This document shows positions 45,329-58,600 of a DNA stretch of 64,000 nt, in pieces. Position numbers and translations under genes: made by a program. The stretch covers positions 12,910,001-12,974,000 of the forward strand of contig OY728142.1 in the NCBI GenBank assembly GCA_963277665.1. The letters are read 5' to 3'. Under the pieces are notes generated by a model. The model was not told the DNA's origin, ran no database searches, and saw only the letters and a program-made list of their open reading frames with translations. Every line of letters begins with the position of its first letter. The first letter of the stretch is position 1. This DNA comes from Viscum album. Lineage: Eukaryota; Streptophyta; Magnoliopsida; Santalales; Viscaceae.

Positions 45329-45700
45329 CTACACTGCAAGGTTTTCCTTCTCACCGGTGAAGTAAAACCTGGTCCCATATTCATGGAAACACCGCACTGT
45401 ATGCCTAAAATAGTTGATCTGAGCATGAAATGTGTATAACCAATCCATAGCCAAGACGATGTCATAAGGCCTCGACGCTGCTACCAGGAGATCCCAACCG
45501 AATCTCTCATCTCCTAGAGTAATCTCACACTTCCGACACCAGTATGTAATCATCAAATCCCCTACCATAGGAGTCTCTAGATGTAAATATTGAGCCAACG
45601 GCTCCATCAGAATATATGATCTCCGAATGAGAGCTTTGGTAAGGAAGGGGTGACTAGAACCTATGTCTATAAGTACTAAAACTAGGGTGGATAAGACATA
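45329..45700 (-). pseudogene. pol: chromovirus aspartic protease
   Basis: The segment reads LVLIDIGSSHPF upstream of ATG 45607 and then ETPMVGDLM...YDIVLAMDWLYTFHAQINYF, the typical plant chromovirus protease with its C-terminal D-hydrophobic-L-GMDWL box. The active-site DTGS is DIGS here (Thr to Ile, a C-to-T change). It is open for 92 codons after the ATG. Confidence 0.8.
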
Positions 45701-45829
45701 GATTGTACCTCAGATCATATCTGGAGCGCCGTGTTCATAAGCCTCTGATGCCTAAAGCTGAGCTCTCCCCTATCCGCCTGCTATGTGAGGTCGGGGTGAA
45801 CCACCTGGGGGTGGTGGCGGTAACACCTC

Positions 45830-46786
45830 AAACCATTTCCCACCACCTTATGCTTGGACAGATCTCTTGACACGTCCTCCGCCCTGCAGATCTCCTCGCT
45901 CAAACCACCACCGTTACCTCGACGACACCTTGACCGTCAGCTGGTCATCAGTACGGAGGGTCGAGTATTAACATGCCATGTGTCCTTGCCTACTGCACGT
46001 GTAGAAAATCCGGGCCTCTTTCTGACTCCCTCTAGCCTAAGAGCCTCTTACTTCTGATCCCGAGTCCTGGGGTCGGCCTCTGAAAGACCTAGCTCGCTTA
46101 GGCCCACACGTCTACTGTCTATTTCCTATTGAAGGCTCTGCTGCCTGGGGTCTGTAGGTAGCTATAGATACAGGTGCCTGCTCCAACAAGAAGTTCTCCA
46201 TAAAAAGGTCTCACTCCATCACCCCGGCTTGGGTAGGGATGCTGAGAGACACCAACGAATCCCTGATCTCCCACTTAAATCCTTGCTCAAAGGATCATGC
46301 CCTAAAGAAAGGGTCACACACCATATCTGTGGAGTAGTGGGAAAGCTCCATGAACCTTGCCAAGTACTCGGCCACCATCATGCTATCCTGTTGTAGGTGA
46401 AGCATCTCCTGGGTGCACACAGAGCGTAGGGTCTCAGGGAAGAAATCCTCCTAGAAAAGCCTCTCAAAGTCAACCCATGTGAGGGTCGCCTCATTGTGAG
46501 TCTGGATGGTCAAACTCCACTATCTCCTTGCTGATCTCCACAGAAGGATCACTTCCAAGATCACCATCTGGTCAGGAGATGTCCTCAATAAGTGGAAGAC
46601 TCGCGTCATAGCCTCTATCCAATCCTCAATGACTTAAGGATTTGTCTCTCCCCTGAACCTGAGAGGTATCTGTCTCTAAAAATCATGTAGGGCACTGAGC
46701 CTACGAATGTCCTCTATCGGAACCACCGGTAGTAGATGCTGACCATTGGGTAGTGGTAGCACTGGTGAACCACTCGGTGGGGCCAT
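45830..46786 (-). pseudogene. gag: chromovirus gag
   Basis: ATG at 46786 starts MAPPSGSPVLPLP. The retrotransposon gag core is visible: IEDWIEAMTRVFHLL, then TLTWVDFERLF, FFPETLRSVC, and MMVAEYLARFMELSHY. A knuckle relic FYTCSRQGHMACQYS near 45960 has lost part of its CCHC pattern. At least eight in-frame stops, mostly TAG/TGA/TAA from single transitions, break it. Confidence 0.75.
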
Positions 46787-47142
46787 CTCTAGAATTGGTC
46801 CATGAACGGATGCCTCATCACTAGGCGGGCTATCCTCATGACCTCATATCAGGATCTTGGCTAGTCGTCCACATGAATGCATCCTGAGATAGATCAAGAT
46901 GTACCACAGTTAGAAGGTTATACCTTGTGATCTGACTCTTGTTTAAAAATAAGGAGACACTTATGCCACTAGTGTTTTCATGTATTGAGTTGAAAATATA
47001 ATTCAAGGTCCTAGTGTATGGATACGTCAGTCGCCGTACAAACACCGGACTCCTCAAATCTTAAAGTTGGACTCGGAACACTTAACACTGTTGCCCCAAA
47101 ACAAAACACAGATTCCCGGTCTTTAAGGGGGAACTGACCGCC
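46787..47142 (-). other. 5' leader of the chromovirus
   Basis: This is untranslated sequence between the primer binding site and the gag ATG. A chance open stretch at 47057-46836 has no recognisable protein. Confidence 0.6.
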
Positions 47143-47153
47143 CTCTGATACCA
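47143..47153 (-). other. primer binding site (initiator Met tRNA type)
   Basis: The minus strand reads TGGTATCAGAG, three bases after the LTR end ...TGACA. This is the standard Met-tRNA primer site of plant chromoviruses. It shows that the right LTR is the 5' LTR. Confidence 0.9.
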
Positions 47154-47156
47154 CTT

Positions 47157-50087
47157 TGTCACAAAGTTTCCTTTGGGGCCCGTGTTGTGACTACCCCAAG
47201 CCCACCTCCAGAAGGCCAGGGGCTGGAGACTAGCACCGAAGGTATCAACCTACAAGTGGGAGGAATTTACCTGAGTACCTATATGCACACACACACCCAA
47301 CCACATCCCAACACACTAAAAGTAGGAAAACAAATATCACTAAAACAAGGCTGAGTGCAAGTACAACTGAAATTTAGTGGAAAAGAATACAAACCCAACA
47401 AAGAACTACAAATAGAAAGTACAAAAAGGAAACTATGATGTCCATCTGCAGAAAACCCCACCTGTCGTGAGATTAGTGAAGCTACTGGAAACCAAAGTAG
47501 TATGTCCTGTCTGCCCGGTTCTACTGGGCCTCACCTGGTCTTATTCCACTAAGTCCACCATCATAGCATCCATTAGTCTTGTCTTCCTAATCACCCCTAT
47601 CGAAATTTTGGTCTTCTGCATGAGACACAACCTGTGTGGGTGAAGCCCGTGAAGAGGTGAGTAACACAGTACTCAGTAGGGACCAAAAAAAAGGAAATAC
47701 CACACATAAATTCCTCATAGTAAAGCACAAAACACAAGAAAAATCACACTAGGTATATTCTAGGGTAATAACACTAGCATCATAAATCACATCTTCGAAC
47801 ACCTCAGATGCTGGAGAACTACTCATCTAGCGAGTACAGTGGGCCTGCCAAGTCACAAAGAGGTGCTTCCCACTAACCATGGACTTCTTAGGTACTCCCC
47901 CACATTGCATAACTTGGGCATGAAAAGTCACATATAGGTGCTTCCCACTAGTCATGGAATATTGAGGTAATCCTCCTCATTGCGTATCGTGGGCTTGAAA
48001 AGTCACAGAGAGCTGCTTCCCACCGTGGGCCTGCAAATTCACAGAGAGGTTCTTCCCACTAGGCCAAAAGTCAGCAGTCTTCAGGTCTCAACTAGTCGCA
48101 GAGTTCTATTCATAGTGTGCTTGGGATAACCTCTACTCAAGCCCTTAATTGCATATAAACTTCTATTAAAGTCACCATAAAGCATTCCAAAATATCCGCC
48201 TCATTGAGAGGGTCCGAACACCACAAATGGATCGTTAATCAGATGTGCAGTTTGTAATATACGAGCATTTTAGTAACCAGGGGTACGATTGCGATGGGGA
48301 CCGGTCCGACCCGGTCAGACCGACCCTACCAACATAGCCTGGGGGTCCCATATACCCCAGTTCATTAAGATGGACTTGACCTGACCTAGTGCGGGTCAAG
48401 GTCGGTCTGGTCCAGCTTGGCCAGTGGGCCATGCCCAATTAGCCTCGCTAGACCTGGCTTAGTTGGCTGAGGGTCTAGCCCGCCGAGCTGTCTGATGACC
48501 TAGTCTAGTCCAACCTGGCCCAAAGGGGGAGCGGGTCGGTCCATTGGTGTGGGTCCAGACCACCGACATAGGTTTGGCCTGCTGATGTGGGTCTGGCCCA
48601 GCCCGCTGGGGGCTCAGCCCGCCAACTGGGGATCAGCCGCACGATGTGGCTAGTGGTGCCGACCAGTCGGGATGTGGATTGACTACCACGTCCAGCTCTC
48701 CCTATGGTTTTGTGGGCTTGGGGTCCTTCCACCAGCCATGATCGATGGAACGTGACTTCACCAGCCATCTGTACAGCCCAGACGCAGGTCGTCCCTCCAC
48801 ACGTCGCCCTGCCTGACACCACGTCCTCTAGCATGCCACTGTGGCTGACGACCCATGAATTCCTAGTCAACGTGGCCTATTGGTGCGGGATGCATCCTCC
48901 ACGCGGATGGTAAGGCCGGCCGCCGCCACTGCTGGCACCGACCCCGATGCGACATTAGGGAGTTTAGCGGACCACTGGACGTGCTCTAGTTGTCCGTTCT
49001 TTGATCCATCAGCATATGTGGCCTTTGGGGAGTGCCCTCTTCACCATGAGGATCCCAAACCCGCATTTCCATCATTTTGGGGGTATGACCACCAAGAAAC
49101 ACACTTTTAGAGGTACTCGATATTTGTTCATATCGGCCCGGGGCCTCTGCGTTAGAGGTTTAAAGACGAGTAAGGTTCAAGGAGTTTCTGTTCAATCATT
49201 CCATGCCAAGATTTGGACCCCAAATAAAATAACCCCAAGACTAAATCACCCTCCCACATAATGCACGAATCATGGATCAACCTGTTCGTGGGTTGATTCG
49301 TGTTCTTAATTTTTAGAAAAGGACAGGAAAGAACATCAAAACAAAAACCCCTACCTCTTATGATGTTTGATTCCGTGACATTTGTCCATGAGGGATTAAG
49401 ACGTCGATGTCGCTTCCCAGCTCCGATCTTCGAAAGGCATCGAAGATGATGAAGTTCCACCAGCATTCATCATTCTTAGCTAGGGTGGAAGTACATCAGA
49501 GGTTTGCTAGAGAATCCTCCAAATTTTTAATCCTTATTTCCCCAGCACGTCGAACTATAAATAGGAGCATGTCGCCGCATTTCCATTATGATTCAACGTC
49601 ACATCGTTACGCTATTTCATTTATAAAATAGCATCACTATCATGCATAATTAAAGCATCATTATGCTGCGAGTTAACGAGCCGATAATGAGACTCATTAA
49701 TGCGCATCGTCGCTGCCTTTTCGCTACCCTGCAGCATTGCCGTCCACCACTCAACTATGAGAAAGAAAAGAAAATAATTATTTTAAATTCTTTCATTATT
49801 TTTCATGAAAATACCAAAAAATACCTTTTCCACTTTGTCTTTACCGGCTGAAGTTAAGTCATTTCTAGGTGAATCCCGACATTCTGAATTCAACGGTGCC
49901 CTTGGTTTTTTAACCTTATCACCAGTTCAAAAGATAAAAAATCCCACTCGCACATTTACTAAATGTACCTTACAAAAGTTTGAAATTCCTTTCTGGGATC
50001 TTTGGACCTCAGAATCATGTGATGTTAATTTTTACGGTCTCGAAACAATTTCATAAAAAAATTATAAATAAATTAAAAGATGTTACA
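47157..50087 (-). repeat. 5' LTR of the chromovirus (right copy)
   Basis: It is 2931 bp, from TGTAACATC (minus strand, at 50087) to the TGACA end at 47157. It keeps the terminal TG/CA that the left LTR has lost at one end. It contains the 75-bp repeat (47843-48070) and a GC-rich block (about 48260-49000). Confidence 0.85.
49555..49564 (-). promoter_or_regulatory. TATA-like palindrome of the chromovirus LTR
   Basis: CTATAAATAG is self-complementary, so it could act as a TATA box on either strand. The same sequence is in the left LTR at 41781-41790. The leftward transcript would then carry GGGGAAATAAGGATTAAAAA. Confidence 0.45.
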
Positions 50088-50092
50088 ATATA
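50088..50092. other. target-site duplication, right (ATATA)
   Basis: ATATA directly follows the right LTR and matches 39356-39360. Confidence 0.6.
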
Positions 50093-53000
50093 ACACCCTT
50101 TGAATGATAGTTTTCCTCAAAATAACCACACATTACCTAAAAAAATTCATGTTTTTGAGGCTATAAGTATCCTCTTTGAAAATATGTTAATTTTCATATT
50201 CTTTTAATCAATGTTTTTTAGAAACTCTTGGTGATTCTCCCACAATCACCTACCATATAATAAAGGATTTTATTTTGGTCACTTCCATGTCTAGTAATTA
50301 GAGTTTTAGAAATAAGATGATATATCATAGGAAATGAATGTTTATAATATAAGGATAAATTACATTAAGAGTAATGAAAAAAAATTAATTATGATTTATA
50401 AATCTATTTTATCACTTATTCTAAGAAAGATAGTTATCTAGGGTCTTTATGTACTATATTGATAAATTTCATTATTTATTTTCCTTATAAAACTAAATGG
50501 TATAATGTTATTAAAAAACAAAGCATAGATAACCCATTATTAAAAACTTATCATCAACTTCAAACTAATTAAGATAGAGTTCATAATATACAACAAAGGT
50601 ATACCTGAGCATTAGTGTCTCTATCTAAATTTACATTATCTATAAATCAATGAATTATTAATAAAGGAAATTTAATTTCTTTAGATCCATCCTCTCAAAT
50701 ACCTAATATCCATGAAACCATTTTTAGGGAAAAATAGATTTCTAAGATGATATATGTGAATGAATTCCTTCATAGAATCAATATTGATTTATTCAATGAT
50801 TAGATCCCTCAAGAAGATAAATTTTAGGTTCAAACATTTCTCCTTTTGACTGAAATACCATGGAAAAATCCCATCCTTTTATCTTTGTGGGTGGATCCAA
50901 GTCATTTGGATGATTATGGCCCTGAACATGTTATTCAATCAACTAAATTATTTATACATCACAAGATTTTTCATATTTAAATACTTAATTAATCATCATT
51001 TCAAGGAATACATCCTATAAAATTCTAAAATCAAAGGTATATATTAAAAATTGATATAAATAATAATTTAAAAGATAAATTTTATGTTTTAAAAATCTCA
51101 TTTTTTTGATACAAAATGAGATGAAAAAATATATGGAGGAAGTAGAATTTACCACTCAATCACCAAACTTTCCCAATCTAGGTTTTATATCCTTAATGGT
51201 ATGAATGACCCATAATATTATATAATATACTTTTAATCCTTGTTCCCACTATTAGTGAATCTTAAACATCAATAATATATCAAAATATGACATTTTCTCC
51301 AAACTATGGAGGCTCCTACATTTTTATTGTATAACAATCTATAAATAAGATGTATTAAAAGTTGTAAAGATCTTAACTGATAGCTTATTTATTAATTCAA
51401 ATAAATTCACAAGAATAATGATATTTATGATCTCTTTAATTGTATGTAATATGATAATAATAAGTATCTAATTTTATTTCATTGTGTAAGGGACTGATAT
51501 ACACCATTGAAATTAAAACCTCACAAGAGAAAATATTTAAAATATTCATGGACATCCTAGATGGATATTTGGACCCCTAATATTAATTAAAAAATATATC
51601 ATGGAGGTTTTTGTGAGTATATAGAAATAGAAATAGAAATTTCATTTTTTGTATCTCATATGTTTAGATTGATCACTAAAAGGGGGAGGGAAAAAATCAG
51701 TGATCTCATTTTATTTTTAGAAAGATAATTCTATTTAACTTCAACCTATACTATAGGTTAAATAATAATTTATCTCATCTTTAATATCCTCACCTCGCCT
51801 CATATTATGTAAACATATAGATATTTTTTCATACAATATTTATAAGGCTTGGCATAAAATCCTACCCCTTTTTTCATTTTTTCAGAACCTTAACATACAC
51901 CTTCTCCATAATAATCTTATTATAAATTATAATGGCTCTTAAGTCACATATAATAGTGGTTGGTTATACACCCCATTCACCAAATCTTATACAAAAATAG
52001 TTATACACCTTAGTAGTAGATCATCCATTCATGTTCAGTTATACACCCCACCCACCAACTCTCTTCCCAATTGGTTATATTCCCTATTCAAAAATCCTCA
52101 TTGATGGGTTATACACTCCGGTTAGTAGATTTATCCTAAACATAGATCTATAAGTAGAAATATCTATATAAGATCCTATTTTATTATATAATAACATATA
52201 TAATATTTCTTGATGCGCATATGGATCAGTAATTTTTCACATACACAACTTCAATATCCTATAAAACTATTTGAAAAGTTTTCTTGGTCTCAAAACTCAC
52301 TCTAGATACTAAGTGATCATGTTTTTCCTTTAACTTAATGATTAATTAGGTTCTTTTGATATTATTTTATTACTATCACCTTTCTTAATCTCTATCACTC
52401 TCTTATATAATGTGTAGAATTAGTCTCTCAGAAGTATTCTTTGACTAAGTGTTCCTCACAGTTACGCCGGTGTCAAAGGTATCTCACATGTATCATTCAT
52501 TATTTCCTATATATATTTTCAGAAAATAATTTTGTGATTAATTTATACTTGATTCTTGATTTTTATATTTTATCTATATCTAGTAATTTAAAATAATTTA
52601 AAACATATATTATTTTCAATAAAATATCTTGTAGACTCGAATATTCAACTCCATGCGATATATGTGTCATCTCATACACATAATCTCCTCTAATAATTCT
52701 ACTTTAAATACATTCCCCATGATAATAATAAATTGATATTCATGAATCATGTAGCAACACAGAATTTCCTTATATGTGGTGATCCCTGTGTTAGACCTCT
52801 ATTATTCGTCGTCTATCAAAACAACCATCAGTAATGGTCTATGGAGTGGTCCTCATCATTTTTCTTCTCAAGAATTATCCTCTCATTTGTGACACTAAAG
52901 ACACATCTATGACATAGTTCAATTAAAAATTTGTTATAAGAATATATATCACATGAAAAAATCATATAAATGGTGTGGTTCTTATAATATGCCCCTTTTG

Positions 53001-54413
53001 TCACCCAGACCTTCACCATGATCATTAAAATGACCATTATGTCATTTCAACACCTTTGTGACTTCTTCATTACTATAAAATCTACCATGGTCACACCTAA
53101 AACACCATAACCCACCTCATATAGTTATTTTATCTCAAATATCATGAATAACAAGGAGTTTTTGATCTAATTGTGAAATTAAATATGAATATGTCAACAC
53201 AAAAATCATCTTATGATTCACTCTCTATTTTTCTAGAATGTTTATTATACATAATTATCAATATTTCATTACCATTATGTATTTTTTAGGATTTCCATGT
53301 TACCATTCCATTTCTATTTTTAAACCTCATGTGACCTTGATATATCTTAGTCTTAAATTTATGGAACCTTATTTCATGGTTACCATTACACAGGTATTAA
53401 AAATCACAATTGACACTTACATTGCAATCATACTTCTTAAATGACCTTAATTTAGGTCATGAATGACCATGATAATGCTCATAATATTTCTGAGTTACCT
53501 TTCCATGGATTTATTTTACCTTGAAGTATCCCTTTTAATTAATTGTGGCATCTAAATAGTTCCTACAACTTACATATTACACTTACATAGCTATTGGTAT
53601 TCCTCATTACCCTTATGCAAAATTTAAAAACATAGAGTTACATTTACACAAGAAACTTTTTTAACTCAAAATCATCCAAATACTTAAACAATATTTAGAA
53701 CCTAATAAGTTCTATAAAATATTGAAGATAGTACAACCAGAATAATTAATTTCTTTTATATTTAAAAACATCGAATAAATCATCATATTTTATTTTACAC
53801 TTTGTACTGAACCTCATCACTTGATTATATATAGTTGTATCCTTAAATCAACAAACACATATTGAACCATTAATAATAAATACAATTCATTAATATGGAA
53901 CTTCAATCCCCCCTTTGTATTTTATTGATAATATCACAATATACTTCAGAATTCAATATGTCTACTTCTTCCCCCCACCCATTAATAAAAAAACAATGAC
54001 AATATTGTTGTTTCCCGATCTCTATATCTCATCTTCTCCTGCATTTTATCAAAAATATAATTATAACCTTGAGAAATTAAGATAAGGTTTATATCACATG
54101 GTTTCCTTTCAAATTTCCTTTAGTTAAGAAACTGTAAGTCTACGTGGGATTACTCTTTATAGAAAACAAAAATGGAAAAAAGTTTTTTCAATGTTATCCA
54201 AAAATCAATGGACTTGTGATACCATGCTCAGATATCAATTTAGGGAAGATAAAACTAGATTTATCAATAAATAAATTGTATCCTATACATATCTCAACAA
54301 AAAAATTATAAATTTCAAGTAAAAAATAGTAAAATTCCCCCATTTTTCTCATGTTATCACCGACCAACACTTCCCATTTCATAAACTTGTTTGATACCAT
54401 AAAAACAAGGGTT
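50093..54413. other. AT-rich decayed DNA without recognisable genes
   Basis: This is the continuation of 34136-39360 after the chromovirus insertion. Open stretches of at most about 95 codons (for example 54484-54194, minus) show no domain. It contains a 36-bp tandem repeat at 51963-52143 and a short AAATAG run near 51626. Two minus-strand TGGTATCA sequences (near 54215 and 54390) resemble Met-tRNA primer sites next to the LTR that begins at about 54414. Confidence 0.45.
51963..52143. repeat. ~36-bp degenerate tandem repeat
   Basis: GTTATACACCCC-like boxes start at 51963, 52000, 52038, 52073 and 52108 (spacing 37, 38, 35, 35). The units are considerably diverged. Confidence 0.65.
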
Positions 54414-57400
54414 GTAATTGTGATTGAAATATGAATACCCAAACCTTTTATAAATATTAATACATGTTTTTTTACTGTAAACATACCTTAATACAACACA
54501 AGTATCATAGATTACTAGTGTATTAGGAAGAATTGTTTCATAAAACATCAAAACGAGACTAAAAGTTAAACTTTTTATTTTACTCTCTATAACAAGTTCC
54601 TAAATCCTTTTAAGCTGCTAGACTACATGAGATAACCTGGGGAATAGATAAAAAAATGGGATTTCTAAAAATATTATTAAGGGAATAAAAATGGTAAGGA
54701 AATATAACATGCGAGTCAAATATATGACATGATATCATAAAAACGAAGGCACATGAGTAAGCACATAGAAGAATAATGTAAATAACATGGTATTATAAGA
54801 TAATGGTATCAAAGGAAATATGGAAGCAACATATAACATGACATATACATGAGTTAATCCTAACTTCCTAGACAATATCACATAGAGGAAAAAATCCCAT
54901 AATAGATTAGGTTTACTTCCTTATCCCATACATGACGTCTCATGAGACTAAATATTTACCCAATGCATTAGAGAACTAAATGGGTGAACTCATCATAACA
55001 TGTCCATAATATATGTGTTCCAAATAAAGGAAATAAATCATAAGGCATAAAATAATCATTACCCATGGAAATAAAATGGGTTTCATAATCTTGTTTTATA
55101 TCATAATCAAAGAAACTTTCATAATAATGGCATTTTAGGAACAATCATAAAGATTGTATTACCCCATCAAAGGAAGGGATAATAAACTTGGTATATATGT
55201 GAGAGAATTATATACATTATTTAAGATAAATACATAACATAAATGGTTATTTTATTCAATTAAAATACTTAAAAAAATATTAAAAAAATTATTTAAGAGA
55301 ATAACCTTTTCACATTGAGTAACATCAAAGGATTTTTTCTTAGATAAAAAATGATTTTGAAAGATCACTTTGAACATTTCATGAGAAAAATATCCTTTCT
55401 ATTTTTAAAAAAATTATTTAAAATATAAAAATTTCTCAAACTTTAAAGAATTTTTTTAAAAAACCTTTTAAACATAAAAAGGAAACTTTAAAACATTGAG
55501 TGATCATGATGGTGGAAGAGTTCCATTCATACCGAATACATTAAAAAAACAAAGATTCCTTTCACATTTTTTAAAGAAAAGTAAAAATGCACCTTGTTTA
55601 GAAAATGATAAGAATATTTGTTTAATTTTTTTTATAAAAATACAAATAAGGGAAAAATTACTTTAAATAAACATAGTAAAACATTTTTGAAAACATTTTT
55701 AGAAAACAAGGATTTGGAAGGAAAATTATTTTTGACCAAAGAAGGAAATAAAGTTAAATATTCTTAAAAACATTTTATGAATAATTTTAAATACAAAATA
55801 ATAAAAAATGGTATTATTACATGAAAATTTCATGAATAACTAGAGTATAATAAAATTAAAGAGATTTACTTTACAATGATTAAATAATTTTCTTCAATGG
55901 AAATTCAACCATAATAAAACCTGATTAAAATTATACTGAAATATAAAATCTTACTGATTTTGTAAATTTTGAATCATAAATTCCTATAAATTAAGTAGAT
56001 GAATTGAAACATAAAATATCATTATGTATTAAGGATTCATGATATAGTATATAAATGGTCATTATATAGACCATTAAAAATAAATTATATGAATAAAATA
56101 ACATGTGTCTCTAAGAAATAAAGTCTAAGATGAAATCCTTACAAAGATTGTATCATTGAGGTGAGAGTTAATAAATGTAGTGATTATGTAAAACAAATGT
56201 AGATCCAAAAAAATAAAAATTTAATTATTAAATAATTAAATAAAAAGTTATTTCACACATTATTTTATCATAATATAATCAATAAAGTAGTTATATAACC
56301 CAATGAATGGAAATTGAGTTTAGAAACCCCATTCCTTACGCTTCCCTTTATTGAAGAATTATTTAACATTATATATACTGGTTTTAAAAATTTTATTCAC
56401 ATAAATAATAACCATATTAATATTTAAAATATCGTATATTATCCTTTTATAACATATTATTACCTTTTTTTTAATAATCATTCACTATTATTATTGTTTC
56501 AGGTGTTAATTGCTTTGTTTTTATGCATGTTTTGTCATGAATGTTCTGGATCATGAAAACAGGATATAGTACCATCATAACCATAATAATATTATTGTTA
56601 TAAATATAAAATTTTCAATTATATTCTTATTTATAATTATTATTTAATTTTGAACATGGAGAATGAATCACATCGCTTCATGGAGACGGTAGTCTGTACT
56701 TACACAAGAGTGACATTTTCCTTCCCTAAAGGGTGAAAGGGTATGAAAGTGAATTGAATATTAGTTTTAAAAAATAAATATCATGTCATATATATAACAT
56801 ATATTCCTTTATTTTTTCATTTAACACCTTCCATGTAAATTTTATGTTAAAAACAAATCATATCACTTTGTGAGGCAACAGTCCACCGTACCCACAAGCG
56901 ATGTTATCGTATTTTTGAAGGAATGGAAATTAAGAAGATATATGAGATATTATAATTATAGGAGTATAAATATATTATAAATATCATATATTAACATTAA
57001 CTAGATCATTATATCCATCTTTAATAATTTTTATGGAACATTAATTATTTCAGTTCACAAGGTGGTAGTTCTCCCGACACACAATCGACGTTTTCACTTA
57101 CCTTGTGAGTGAGGAGGAGATGGTTTTAGGTTATTTAAATAACATATAAAAATATCAATATATGTAATATAATTAGGTAATTATATAATAATAGTTTAAT
57201 AATATTTTAATTAGGTGGAGGAATATATAAAATAAAATGCTCGGTTAAGGATATTGCCTTTTAATCAATCAATATATTTTTGGTTTGCACCAAAAGCCTT
57301 ATCGGGTTGGATTTCATACCAGAATAAGGATTATAGGACTAGGGTATGTAAATATGTAATTTATTTGGGTATTTATTTTCTAAAACAATTAATTTTGGAA

Positions 57401-58563
57401 TTATGGAAATGAGAGAAGAGGGGGTGGCCTTTTGTAAGTGGGGGAGAAGACACACTTAGAATTTTTAAAAGGAAAGAATTCAACCCATTTTTTTCTCATT
57501 CCAAAAGCATCCAAAATGTTCCATTTTAGATAATTATAATATATAAGGTCTAATTATGAACATAAAATATGATTTATACAAATTTTGGGTCATTTTAACC
57601 CTATTTTTTTTAGTTTAATCCCCTCGTAAATTCATTTTTACCTTAACCGTGATAAATAATTTTTACTATTTTCATTATTCATTATAGTAAAAAATTAAGT
57701 GTAACTTATTAGATAATATAAATTATTATTATTCTAAATATATAATAAATATTTAAAAATTAAACTCATAGAGTGGAATAATTTAATTTAAAATTAAAAT
57801 CGCAAGCATGTCGAAAAATTGGTTTTCCAGATGAAAAACATTCAAAAGATTAACATGTTTTTATATAAAATTTAAATATTAAATTGATTAAAATGAACTA
57901 ATTTTGAATAATTAATATACAATTGAACTAATTTTACATTTAAAACCACATGAAAATAAAACAGTTTTTGTAAATCCTTTAAACAAAAGGTAGTTTTAAT
58001 ATAAATGAGTATTTTTTCACTATTAATTGAAAAATGATACTTTTTTGAAAGATACCAAAAATTAAACCTAGGGTAATTTTGATATGATTATTTATAAAAT
58101 TAAGTTAATATTTCAAAATAAATATTATATTAGTGTTAAAAATAAATTTTAATAACATGTGTACAAAGAACATATAAATCGCTTTTTAGAAAAATACATC
58201 TTGTTAGAAAATATTTTTTTTGAAATGATTATTATTTTATTTACAATAAATATATAATAATTGAATTTATTTTCTAAATTTTTAAACCATATAATTTTAA
58301 TAATATAGTTATTACTATTCATACCCTCTAACTTTATGGTTTTTATACTATGCCCATGTTTAAATAATAATATTTTAATAAAGCATCACATTTCTTTTAA
58401 ACCCAAAGTTGCATGCATCGAAAGCTATCAAAGTTTTTAAATTTATTTAAAAATAAATATATATTAAAGTAACAAGGTGTTATATTATCTTATAATATTG
58501 GTTTTTAATTACATACATGCTATTGAACATGATTTTCCTCTTTTAAAATCTTATTGTGTTACA
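54414..58563 (-). repeat. old AT-rich LTR, minus orientation (copy 1)
   Basis: It starts on the minus strand with TGTAACA at 58563, directly after a polypurine-tract region, and ends near 54414. It aligns with 60606-64000 at a constant offset of about 6.19 kb (for example 54455 with 60640, 56340 with 62530, 57600 with 63780) and, inverted, with 29650-34135. It has three core subrepeats at 56669-57098. Confidence 0.6.
56669..57098 (-). repeat. three subrepeats with nested-palindrome core (minus copy 1)
   Basis: Cores at 56669-56720, 56859-56908 and 57055-57098 are spaced 190 and 196 bp. They share ATCACATCGCTT, then GG..GTAGTCC..CCGTAC, then CACAAGCGATGTTAT in degraded forms. Confidence 0.7.
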
Positions 58564-58600
58564 TTCTACCCCAATTAAATAAATTGTGCCCTCGCAATTT
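58564..58600 (-). other. polypurine-tract region of the AT-rich LTR element
   Basis: The minus strand reads AAATTGCGAGGGCACAATTT and, after a short gap, AATTGGGGTAGAA, followed by TGTAACA. The pattern (GAGGGC-AAATTT then G-rich run) is that of Tekay/Del-type gypsy elements just before the 3' LTR. Confidence 0.6.

Larger units (their letters stand above)
39361..50087 (-). mobile_element. Ty3/gypsy chromovirus (Tekay/Del-like)
   Basis: The element is 10.7 kb, with LTRs of about 2.95 kb in direct orientation. It has a Met-tRNA-type primer binding site at the right LTR, the domain order gag, protease, RT, RNase H, integrase, chromodomain on the minus strand, a polypurine tract at the left LTR and a 5-bp target duplication. 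A chromodomain after integrase is the mark of chromoviruses; the long LTRs and the TGTAAC...TGACA-like ends suggest the Tekay/Del clade. LTRs are visibly more diverged than those of the Tat element (many differences in any 70-bp stretch), so it is older. Confidence 0.88.

Noticed and set aside
54194..54551. 96- and 64-codon minus-strand frames beside the AT-rich LTR
   Set aside because: No recognisable domain. They span the LTR edge and the primer-site-like sequences, so they are probably chance.
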